This document shows, piece after piece, positions 33,017 through 42,608 of a DNA stretch of 64,000 nt. Positions within the stretch are counted from its first letter, which is position 1, and every line of letters begins with the position of its first letter. The stretch is taken from the NCBI GenBank assembly GCA_030512295.1, contig JAULSR010000003.1:1-64000 (forward strand), written 5' to 3'. This stretch comes from Bombardia bombarda (lineage: Eukaryota; Ascomycota; Sordariomycetes; Sordariales; Lasiosphaeriaceae). A program made the translations under genes and the position numbers. Below the pieces are notes generated by a model that ran no database searches, was not told where the DNA came from, and worked only from the letters and a program-made list of their open reading frames with translations.

Positions 33017-34807
33017 ATGAGCCGCCGCCTGTCGCCCACGGCGATCCTTCGCAATGGCCTGCGATTCCTCGTCCCTCTGGCCATCGCCCTGACGGTCCAC
33101 CTGTACCTCTATCCCGTTTTCAGCACATGCGGCTTTCCGCTGCCGCCCAGTCGCGATGGCTCCCCTGCCATTGCCATGTCTGCCGACACAGGGCGTGCCG
33201 CCTTCATCGAGACTGCCAAGCTCCATTGGCCTCTCCCCGACAAGCCAAAGACGAACACTTCCCGACCGCTCGCGCCCTTCCGCCTCCTTGCACTCGGCGA
33301 CCCCCAGCTCGAGGGCGACACGTCAATCCCGACCGACTACCTGGGCACCTTCCCCCACGTCGCCAGCCTGTTTCGCCACGTCACACTCCAGTCCCACCAC
33401 GCGTCGCTGCGCCAGCGCGTCCGCGAGTGCCTCCACGACGTGGTTGACATCTTGCTGGAGGATACATTCAACCTGCTAGAGTCATGGCGCAAGCGTATCG
33501 ACCTGTTTGGCAATGACTTCTATCTTGCCCACATATATCGCACCCTGCACTGGTGGACCAAGCCGACCCACGTCACCGTGCTGGGCGACCTGGTCGGCAG
33601 CCAGTGGCTCGACGACAAGGAGTTCCTCCGCCGCGCCAACCGCTACTGGCAGCGCGTCTTTCGCGGCGCCGAGCGTGTTCCCGACCATGTGGCGACCTTC
33701 CCGGCTGAAGAGTACGATCTGACGGGCTATCTACACGCCGAGGGCAGAGAAGAAGAGGAGGATATTGATGCAAAAATATGGACGCGTCGTATCATCAATG
33801 TGGCTGGAAACCACGACATTGGCTACGCGGGAGACATCAACTCCAATCGCACTGAGCGCTTTGAGTCTGCCTTTGGCAAGGTCAATTACGAATTGCGGTT
33901 CGAGCTCAACAACACGGCCACTTCCGCAATCATCCCCGTCTACGACCCCGTGTCGAACCCCACCTCCAACCTCCTGGCCCCCGAGCTGCGCATCGTTGTC
34001 CTCAACGACATGAATCTCGACACGCCCGCGCTGTCGCCCGAGCTCCAGGACGCCACCTACTCCTTCGTCAACAGCGTCATCAACACCGCCGCCGCCGTCG
34101 AGTTCAAGGGTCATTTCACCGTCGTCTTGACCCACGTGCCCCTCTTCAAGCCCATGGGCGTCTGCGTCGACGACCCCATGTTCGACTTCCACGAGCATGA
34201 CGGCACCCTCAAGGAGCAGAACCAGCTCTCGGCCGCCGCCAGCCGAGGCTTCCTCGAGGGTATCCTCGGCATGTCGGGCGACGTGAACGCCCCAGCTCGC
34301 GGCCGTGGCAGGCAGGGCATCATCCTTAACGGCCACGACCACGAGGGCTGTGACACGTGGCACCACATCAACCAAACCATCCCCGCCGGCGACGAAAAGG
34401 AGTGGGAGGTTCGCCGCTGGCGCCAGGCCACCAAGATGGGCTTGGTCGGCCAAGAGGACATGCCTGGCGTCAGGGAGATCACCGTACGAAGCATGATGGG
34501 AGACTTTGGAGGGAATGCCGGTCTGCTGAGTGTCTGGTTTGACGAGGACACTTGGCAGTGGAAGACCGAGTACGCGAGTTGTCCATTGGGAACTCAGCAT
34601 ATGTGGTGGGTCGTGCACATCCTCGACCTGGGGGTCCTGCTGGGGGTGCTGCTGAGTATCATCAGCGTGCTCCTGGTTGCGGCAGGTGTTGATGTGGACG
34701 AGGTGATAATCGAGGGTATCCAAAGGCTGTGGAGAGGGTCTTTTAAAACCAAAACTGGGACGGCAGGTAATGGAACAGAAAACGAAGACGTGATAAAAGC
34801 TTCTTGA
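33017..34807 (+). CDS. Cdc1/Ted1-type metallophosphoesterase (GPI-glycan remodelling)
   Basis: An intronless frame of 596 residues. A signal-anchor helix spans residues about 16-35. The calcineurin-like metal site is complete in order: G-D-P-Q at 94-97, V-L-G-D-L-V-G near 190, G-N-H-D near 265, T-H-V-P-L-F near 375, and N-G-H-D-H near 440. A second hydrophobic helix lies near 535-560, followed by a short basic tail. In yeast, Cdc1 and Ted1 remove ethanolamine phosphate from mannoses of GPI anchors in the ER, using a binuclear metal centre. The W-x-R-V-F segment after the second motif suggests the Ted1 branch, but that assignment is tentative. Start chosen at the only ATG before the signal anchor. 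Confidence 0.88.
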   Translation: MSRRLSPTAILRNGLRFLVPLAIALTVHLYLYPVFSTCGFPLPPSRDGSPAIAMSADTGRAAFIETAKLHWPLPDKPKTNTSRPLAPFRLLALGDPQLEGDTSIPTDYLGTFPHVASLFRHVTLQSHHASLRQRVRECLHDVVDILLEDTFNLLESWRKRIDLFGNDFYLAHIYRTLHWWTKPTHVTVLGDLVGSQWLDDKEFLRRANRYWQRVFRGAERVPDHVATFPAEEYDLTGYLHAEGREEEEDIDAKIWTRRIINVAGNHDIGYAGDINSNRTERFESAFGKVNYELRFELNNTATSAIIPVYDPVSNPTSNLLAPELRIVVLNDMNLDTPALSPELQDATYSFVNSVINTAAAVEFKGHFTVVLTHVPLFKPMGVCVDDPMFDFHEHDGTLKEQNQLSAAASRGFLEGILGMSGDVNAPARGRGRQGIILNGHDHEGCDTWHHINQTIPAGDEKEWEVRRWRQATKMGLVGQEDMPGVREITVRSMMGDFGGNAGLLSVWFDEDTWQWKTEYASCPLGTQHMWWVVHILDLGVLLGVLLSIISVLLVAAGVDVDEVIIEGIQRLWRGSFKTKTGTAGNGTENEDVIKAS

Positions 34808-35437
34808 ATATTGGGAGAAAGGACCTTTTTTGTTTACATAGTGTTTCGTTTCTCTTTTTCTTTGTTTGGGGAGGGGTGTTTGTTTGGATGGAACGATTGT
34901 AGTATAGTAGCACCTGCTGTTGGATTACTCAGTGTGCGTCGGGACTTTGTAACTATAGCAGGCATTGCTTTTATCTTTGTTGAGGGGCATCTCAAGTATT
35001 AGAATAGACATCGAAGCCCGTGGTGAATGTACATATGGGGCAATATAGACACAAAATCACACAATTAGCCCGGCTCATTAGCAAAAAAAAGAAGACGCGA
35101 TGTTCCAGATCTCTCTATCACAATCACTGGCGGTCAAGCAAGAATATTAAAACGAGTGTGTTTGTATGATCATGAGTCTAAGAACTTTGGCAATAATATC
35201 ATAGTACCAAGAAACCAAGCAAGATAATAAAGAGCCAAATTTGCCTGCTTAACGAATGTGTGTGTGTGTGTGTGTGCCATTGTGTGATGTGGAAGTTTTG
35301 CAGCATGGCGACAAAGGTCTCGGAATCCCGTGACTGCAACCCCAACTCTCGCGCTATACCAGTACTCTAATAAGTCTGCTCGCCGTCCGTATAATGCCAA
35401 TCATCCAGTCTCGTTAGGTCTGCGCTTATAGTCTAGT
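34808..35437. other. Intergenic between convergent genes
   Basis: Contains 3' regions of the phosphoesterase and the secreted-protein gene, AT-richer than the genes, and a TG microsatellite. No gene seen. Confidence 0.6.
35257..35276. repeat. (TG)10 microsatellite
   Basis: Ten uninterrupted TG dinucleotides in the intergenic region. Useful as a polymorphic marker. Confidence 0.95.
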
Positions 35438-36680
35438 CTAATGCTCACTTGGGGTCTCGCCTTGGATGGTGGCCTGGCACTCGTGATACCTATGTTTGCT
35501 CATGTCAGCCCCTTGGCCTAGGGCCCCCGCTGCCGTGTGCTTGAAGGAAAGTTGTTCAAAGCGGAGAGTGGGGGGAAGGAACTTACTTGGCCGGGTTGGT
35601 GATCATGTTGCACTCGGTGACCTTCACCTGATGCTTGTTTACCTGGCCCTGACCCTGCTGGCTGACCTCTGTATCCTGGTCTGACGTATGGGCGCCCTGG
35701 GGTTGAGCCCGACGCTGCATCTGGTTAGGTCCTGAGTCTTGGTGGGAGTAATCTTGGTGGGAATCCGTGAAGTCGGGCTGCGATCCGCTGACATAGTCGC
35801 CGCGAACATTATCCAAACTATTCTTCTGGGTGGTGGGTTGGCCGTGCTCGGCGTCATCATCACCAATGTGATGAGGAGTCTGAGTCTGATGAGGAGTCTG
35901 AGTCTGGATGATGACGTCCTCGTCTTCGGTGTCGGTGTCGGTGTCGGGATCACCGCCGGCGGCGTGGCGGCTCTGAATTGTCGGATGGCTCTGGAACTCG
36001 TCGTCTCCATGGCTCTGCTGCAGTTGGAAGTCGTCATCTCCTGAAACCTGCTGCGTCTGCCCCCGTGAAGTGACGCGATTGTTGGGCTCATCATAGGAAG
36101 AAGGGTTCGTCGCCATCTTGGTGGTGTGGAAGTTTCTCGTCACCACCACATGACCCATGCCGCCACCATTGGCATGGCTGTTGCCATTCATGCCCTGATG
36201 ATCATCGTCCCCCTGATCAGGCTGGCCGGGTGAGTATCTTGAAGGGGGCGAACCCATGCCCTGACCGCTGGTGAAGACATCGACGACGGGTGGTTTGGAT
36301 CCCTGTCCGGCGGCGATACGGACGCCACCACCACCACCCCTTGAAAGCTTGCTCATGTCAGGGCCGGTTCCCGAGAAAATGGCATTCTCCTGAGGCTTTC
36401 CGTTGGATGAGCCGGGCATCTGGGGGGCAGACGGGGCAACTCCAGACATGTCGCCACCGCCGTTGTGGTGCGTGGCGAGGACTTGGGACATCTGGTCGCC
36501 GCCTTTGCCGATGGTGCTCATCTCGTTCGGTCCAGTCGATGGGCTCCCCTGCTGACCAGAGCCGTCGCCTCTGGCCTGTATGCACTCGGCCCAGTTGCCA
36601 TTGATGCAGCGGGAGAGAGACGGCAGGGCGGTCGACGAGGTTGCGAGCGCAAGGGCGACAACGGCGCGTGGGAGATGCAT
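35438..36680 (-). CDS. Secreted hydrophilic Gln/His/Asp-rich protein with four cysteines
   Basis: Two exons (36680-35587 and 35489-35438) give 381 residues. A signal peptide begins M-H-L-P-R-A-V-V-A-L and probably ends near S-T-A-L-P. The mature protein is low-complexity: glycine and serine early, then TD, TQTPH and HQD repeats. It has only four cysteines, two just after the signal peptide (C-I-N-G-N-W-A-E-C) and two at the C-terminus. The last 17 residues come from a tiny second exon. Reading on without splicing stops at once, yet that stop overlaps a perfect GTAAGT donor. The 97-bp intron ends in acatag and restores frame to give A-K-Y-H-E-C. Cysteine pairs at both ends suggest an end-to-end disulfide arrangement. 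No family recognised; cell-wall or effector-like role is speculation. Confidence 0.72.
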
Positions 36681-36806
36681 CTTGGCTGCCTTGGAATTGG
36701 GATATGGCTCGGAGGGTGCAGAAGCAGGAGACTGAGGATGGAGGTCACTCGGATGCTGGTGGCTGAGGATGTTTCTCGACAAACAGGCTGAGAGGAGAGC
36801 AGGTAG

Positions 36807-36818
36807 AGGTATATATAG
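36807..36818 (-). promoter_or_regulatory. TATA box of the secreted-protein gene
   Basis: gaggtatatata lies about 130 bp upstream of the chosen ATG at 36680, and only about 25-35 bp from the upstream in-frame ATG at 36782, which favours the later start. Confidence 0.45.
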
Positions 36819-37691
36819 CTTCGGCTTCGAGGCTCACTCGCCTGTACCCCTTACGGAAAAGGACGAATAACTGCTATCCCATCGGGGATACCGCCATCCC
36901 AGCATTACTGGCCCTGGGAAGACCAAGCGACGTGAACTGGCGTGACATCCGTGCGGGACAGTATCAATGAACAGCAGACAAGAGATGGATCGGCTCGCCG
37001 TGCTTCCCAGATCTCTCATCCGAGAGGTAGATCACCACCAGCTTTCCGATCCCGCGCATCGCAAGGAGCTGGCCGTGTCTTTCTCAATTTGCTGTGCTGT
37101 CTGTCCTTTCTTCGTTCGATCTGTAGGATACCGAGCGGATGGTCACAATTTTGAACTTGTATCTGTGGTCAATGTGACAGGAAAGTCACCGATAGTCTGG
37201 TTGTTATGTCATTTGGACAGCTCGCCCCCGTTTGCCATAAATTGTCCGACGTTACCTGATCAAACATGGCACCCGACACGCAAGATGTGTGCCACTCATC
37301 CAATGCCTAGCAGGAAAAGGGGGTTGGATAGAGGCAAACACGTCAGTTAGCACAGGTACGCCCGACACCGCATGACTGACACATATCCTTACCCAGTCGA
37401 GCATGCCGGCTTCTCCTGATTCTGCCGCGCCTCGTCTACAATAGTATACATTGCTCCTTGAGCGGCCGTCTGACACATTATATAAGTATATGAAGCCTTT
37501 TCTGTGAACCTGCGCCCGTACCCAATGCTCCATAAGAGAATGCCGCAACCAGAGGAGAGAAGGTCGGCCAACTCGGTGATGGCACAAATTACAAAACAAG
37601 AAAGGAAAAAAAGTGTAAAGGTTGTATATGTTGAAAAATGTTGGTACATGATCAGAAGTATAGGCAGCCAAAGGTTAAAGATGTTGGAAGG
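36819..37691. other. Intergenic, no gene seen
   Basis: Promoter side of the secreted-protein gene and 3' side of TIM50. Small overlapping frames lack recognisable features. Confidence 0.6.
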
Positions 37692-39409
37692 CTACTGCTT
37701 GGGCTCCTCCTTTGCGTCCTCTTTCGAGCCCCCAAACCAGCCGAAGAAAGAGCCCTGCATGTTCTTCATGGCCTCCTTTGTGAGTTTGGCCTGCATCTCT
37801 TCCTCTTCTTTCAGCCACTTCTGCCCATTCTTGCGGATCTCCTCCTCCAGCATCAGGTAGTTGCGCATGCCGCGTTCCCGCGCAATGTCTTGCAACATCT
37901 TGCCCTTGGAGAATGCCTCCTGGGCGTTCTCCTCGCCTGGAGGAGCCACCAATAGGCTCATGTTGCTCGGCTTAAGACCCAATTGGCTTCCTAGCCAGCC
38001 AATGCCGCCGCCGCCGCCGCCCGAGCGCTTCTTGGCAGCCACCATCTTGTTGTGCTCGGCGCGAGCAATGGCCTCTCTGCGCGCAAACTCGGTTGGGATG
38101 TGCTGGCCCTCAAAGGACTTGAGCACCTTGCGCACGTCGCTATACTGCATTGTGTGGATAAATTCGAGGAAGGGGACGAGATTGACGAGTTCGGCGTCCT
38201 TGGCGTCTCCGGTCCATTTTGGTAAGACAATGGCGTTTTCCGGCTGGGCCCGCACGTGCTTGGCATCCGTGTCAATAATGATGACCTTTGACAGGTCGCG
38301 GTTGAGATATGAGAGGTCCTGTAGCGATGTCAGTAACTAGCCGCAAAGGGAAAGAGGGATTAACGGATGTGACATACCTTGACGATCTCGCCGTCCCTGT
38401 ACTTGGTGGCTTCTCGGAAAAGGGGCCAGATGATGAAGCGGTATGGGTCAAGCTTGCGCACCAACGGCTCTGCGATGCCAAAGGGGACGCTGGTGAAGAG
38501 CACAATCTCGTAGTACTGGCTGAGGTAGTGCAGGAAGTAGTCCACGCCGGGACGCTTGGCCAGGCGCCAACCGTGCTCACGCGTCCATTCGCTATGGACG
38601 AGCATATCTTCCAAGCTGATACAGAGGGTGTACGGCCTCTCGAAAGACGGGTCAGGGTCGGGCAGCAATTTCTCAAAGGCAGGCTCTTGGAAGTAGGTGA
38701 CCGTGTCACCCATTCTGGCCCTGGCACGGTTAAACCAGTGCAATGGACCCCAACCGTTTGGCACGTCGGCGTGCTTGTCAACTTCATCATCCTCCCAGTC
38801 CCTACCCAGGTACACCGTTCCACCGACGATGGCCATGGTGCCTAGTCCAAAGAACCACTTGGCCATGGCCCTACGGCGACGATCTGTGGAGGAAACATAG
38901 TCGGAGCCCTGCCTCGGCCTCCCACCGCTGCCGCCACCGCCGGAACCAGCTGCCTCCTCTTCTTCGACGGCAGTCATCTGAGACCGACTGCTGGCACCGG
39001 CTGTCTCGTACTCTAGGGTGGAGGGGATGCCTTGGGTCAAGTCGGGCAACTTAGAGAGGTCGGGTATGGGATCCTGCTCCTCGGGTTCCGGGGTTGGGGT
39101 CGTCTTTTGGTCTTGTGGCTCGGGTTGTTTCGGTGCAGCTGTAGGCGGGGGCGAGGGCTTGGACGTGGACGTAGACTGCTGCTGCTCTTGCTGCTGCTGT
39201 GGCTTTTGCTGTTGTTCGAGGGGCGATGACGGTTTCTGCGCGGGGGCATTCTGCGGTCGGGAAAAGCGTTGATGTTGCGACTTGTTGTCCTTTGCCATGC
39301 CGCGACTCCAGATGACGGGCAAGCTGCGCTGCGACAAGGTGGCTGGCGTCGTGAGAGCTACTGCTCGCGCGCCCAATGAAGAGCGCGCGGCAGTTCTGGA
39401 CAGCATCAT
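37692..39409 (-). CDS. TIM50: Mitochondrial presequence receptor TIM50
   Basis: Two exons (39409-38378, 38318-37692) separated by a 59-bp intron encode 552 residues. The first 35 residues are an Arg/Ser-rich matrix-targeting leader. A Gln/Pro-rich linker of about 100 residues, encoded by CAG/CTG-like repeats, follows. One transmembrane helix lies at about 185-201. The FCP1-like domain begins near residue 255 with T-L-C-I-S-L-E-D-M-L-V-H-S-E-W. Here the catalytic Asp pair of active phosphatases is replaced, as usual in Tim50, so it should bind presequences rather than dephosphorylate. It hands precursors from the TOM complex to Tim23 at the inner membrane. The C-terminus is long, charged and probably coiled-coil. 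Essential in yeast. Confidence 0.95.
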
Positions 39410-40058
39410 TGCTGTTACTTCAGTCGTGCGAGGCGAAGACTCAATGTCGTGTTATATCGTGACTCTGCTCTGGGTTGAGCAAAATAAAAAGTGGTCAGCT
39501 CGAGTGCGTGTGTGGTGTGTTCCGTCACCACCAAAACTTTCAGCCAAGGCAGGTGTCAAACAGGCAAAGCTAGCCCATGTCCATCCAAATTTCAGACTTT
39601 ATGGTACCCCCCCCCAGTCGGGCCCGCAATTGGAATGGAATTGGAGCTTGCTCGGGTCTTGGATTTTCCACCCACCGATCGTTGCGCACAGACGCTAAAG
39701 ACAGAGGAAGGTGCGGAGAACGCCGGCTGGCAGGGTTCCTAACAGCAATTCCCTGCCCCGACGAATAGAGTGGCTTGGAACTGACATGGAGGCGGCACCA
39801 TGTTTCCAGATTCGAAAACGGTGCTCCGTCGGGAAATCATGCGTTTTAATAACGCTGCATGAATGACGGCTCGTGAGGCACAGCCCCCAGATGATCTCCT
39901 GTTAGGCCCCCGTTTGTCGTTCATTTCCACATACGATTAAGTAAGGGCAATTGATGTAAAGCCAAAACATACTGAAATGGTTGGGTCGTGTATCACACCG
40001 CAGCGTCTTCGAGTATATCATTGATGTAGTCTAACATAGTATTTACAGCGGTATAGCT
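39410..40058. other. Intergenic, no gene seen
   Basis: Promoter region of TIM50 and 3' region of the next minus-strand gene. It has a poly-C stretch near 39608, but no gene or RNA was recognised. Confidence 0.6.
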
Positions 40059-41989
40059 TCATGACTTGACCTTTGACAACGTGCTGTGAGTCGATCGTAG
40101 TCGACCTCTGGCCTTTCTCTCCGGCGCCTCTCCCAACGCCGCCCCGCCGCCATATGTCTTCAATGCACCAGCACTCACCACCTTGCCATCCACCCTTTTG
40201 CGCAGTGTTTTCAGTCGGGCGGCACGGGATTCCAGTGCTGCAGCTGTTAAGGGTTTTCCCTTGGACTGCTGACGCGGTCTGGAAACGGAGCTCGATGGCG
40301 AGACTACTGTCTCGAGACTCGGTTCTGGGCCGCCGCCTGCCTCGTGCCTTCCCTTCTGTCTCTTCCTGGCTCCTGTCCCTGTACCGTTACTCGTGATAGC
40401 CGCCTTCTGTTGTGTCTCCAAGTCCTCCTCCAGCGTGCCCTCGTCTGCTGGGAGCTTCCGCTTCTTGCTTTGTAGTGTTGTGCCCGGGTTGCTGCTCCTG
40501 TCAGCTACCATCGGCTCTGTCTCAAACGTCCGCCTGCGTTTCTTGACGAGTGGATCTAGGGTGGAATCATCGGTCGACTTCCTCTCTCTGCTTGCTGTCC
40601 CTCCTAAGCTGCCACTATTGTCCACTGCCTTCTGCTCTGCCTCGATGTTGCTTATTTCAGAACGAACCCAGTCAACCCTGCGTTGCGCATGGTCTGCCCT
40701 TGCCATGGCTGCTCGGCATTTCCGCGTCTTGGCTAGATAGTCGTCAATGAGAGATTGAGCAGTGTCGTCGAGATGCGTGTCGTCTTGGGGTTTCTGGCTG
40801 TGACGTGTTGTTCTCTGTGGCGCCCTTAACTTCCCCGCCGTCAGTGTATGCGCCTCTCTTGCCGTGTTGTTTGCAGCCAGGCCTGTAGACATTTTGCAAG
40901 CCGCTACCCTCCTCTCTAAATCTTCACATGTTTCCCCGGGCTTCCTCACCCCAGCTTCCAGAAGTCTCTCCCACTCGGCGTCGCGCCGCAGTCGTAGCCT
41001 ATGGGCGGACCTGGCAAATTTGGTGAGCCAGTAGCATTCGAACACGAGATATTCAACATAAGTCGTCCATTGGTCCTGCTCCTTTGCGTTTGCCTGGAGC
41101 TGGAATGGTTGCGTAAACTTATACTCTCCAAGTAGCCTCCCCATGTCTTCGGTATGCCTGGACAGGAGAGCCTCGTCGCCGTCGTCGTTCTCGCGGCGCT
41201 GAACGTGGCCATATTTGTACTCCCACTGATGACGTGCAACCTCCTCGGTATCAGGGTCGGCTGCCCACACGGAGGGTCCGAATTGCAGCCTCTCATGCTC
41301 GCGCTGATATTCCTCGAGATATTCGGAGAAGCTAGGAATCTGTCCCCTGCACTTCAGTTGCCATGAGCGGAACTCGTTCCAACGAAACAGCTGTCTGGAG
41401 AAGACCTGCCAGTCCTCCTCATACGACATATCGGAGTATGTCGTCCACGGCCGTAGCAAGTTGTGGTATGCGTCCGGGTTCGTCGAGACTTGTGGGAGGA
41501 GGCTGAGGTCGAACAACGGCCTGCAGCCGTCGTCGAGGAGAGCTTGGTAGCAGTTGGTCTCGTACTGCTGGCTGAACTGCTGGTCGTAGTCTTCGGGAAG
41601 TTCGGGAGTCGGTGATCGGGAGAGGCCTGGAAGAGGGGTCGTGAAATCTCGTATCGACAAGCCGCCGTCGGAGGGAATCTGGGCTAGCAGTGCCGCGAGG
41701 TGGTGGGGGTCTACCGAGGGCGCTCTCGCTTTCTGTGCAGCCGGCCTGCGCAGTTTGTTAGTTAGTCGTGGCGGGATCGGCATCGCAGATGGCCACTGAA
41801 GTCAGCTCACAGTAGTATTTGGGCAAGCGATTTCCGCTCGGCGTCAGACAAATATTCCCAATTCACAACGTTCGAGATGTTCAGTGTGTCGCCTTCCTTC
41901 GAAATATTTTGCTGCAGGAAATGAACGAGTTCATTTTCGGTGAGACCGAAGATTTGATCGGCTGAAAGCTGTGTCGGTATGGTCGTCAT
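40059..41989 (-). CDS. Conserved fungal protein, probably nuclear, unknown function
   Basis: Two exons (41989-41811, 41745-40059) encode 621 residues. The first exon is a 59-codon frame that seems to end at a TGA, but that TGA lies inside a GTGAGC donor. The 65-bp intron has the branch-like ctaac and a gcag acceptor, and joins in frame to L-P-A-A-Q-K. The ATG at 41989 is the only ATG in exon 1. The N-terminus looks helical (E-N-E-L-V-H-F-L-Q). A middle region of about residues 120-320 is rich in Trp, Tyr and Arg and looks folded. The C-terminal third is disordered with basic clusters (K-K-R-R-R, K-K-R-K, R-K-R-Q-K at roughly 460-525) fitting nuclear import. I do not recognise the family. Confidence 0.75.
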
Positions 41990-42608
41990 GGCTGGCTCGT
42001 TCGCGCGCAAAGTGCTGTCAGTTTGTGTTTGACCAAAAGTGGAGGAACGCCGGGGATGCGAGCGGTGGAGAGGACGGGCGCTTTATAGCCCAAGCGCTTT
42101 CTTTGTAGTGTAGGAAACCCCAGCCCCTGCCCCACTTCGGGAGCTAAGCCAGGGCTACCTTACACAATCTACCAGTTTGGTTCTTAGCGCAGGGATCCCG
42201 GTCAAATCAATTTGCCGCAGTTTCACGGCCAAAGAATGTCTGTCAGCAGTGCAGCACCGAAAATTTGCGTGCAGATACAACATCATATGCTCTATTCAGC
42301 AGAGCCTTTTTTATTTCGTGAAAATCGGTCATTTTGTCGTGAAGTTGGAAAGTTTTGGTCAGGACCCCTGTCCCAAGAACCAAACTACCTAGTAGAACTA
42401 CAGCCTACCGCCACGGCCCGTTAGTGCATTAGGTAGCGGTTACTTCACACCCACATTCGAGTTCAAGATGCTTGTGCGGGCATCATCATGACTACCTTAA
42501 GGTAGGTACCTAGGTACTGAAGTGGCTACGATGCACCAAGATATATCAAGGTAAACTTTGGAAACTTCATGGTTCTATATTCATTCCGCCCTGTATACCG
42601 ACAAGGCT
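41990..42608. other. Intergenic with a TACCTAGGTA-type palindrome
   Basis: Contains the promoter of the unknown gene and the 3' end of the kinase gene. The palindromic stretch at 42499-42518 (ggtaggtacctaggtac core) is repeated elsewhere in the window. Confidence 0.6.

Noticed and set aside
33731..34723. 330-codon minus-strand frame
   Set aside because: It is the antisense of the phosphoesterase gene in a GC-rich region; no domain, and the sense frame has full motifs.
38309..38845. 178-codon plus-strand frame
   Set aside because: Antisense shadow of TIM50.
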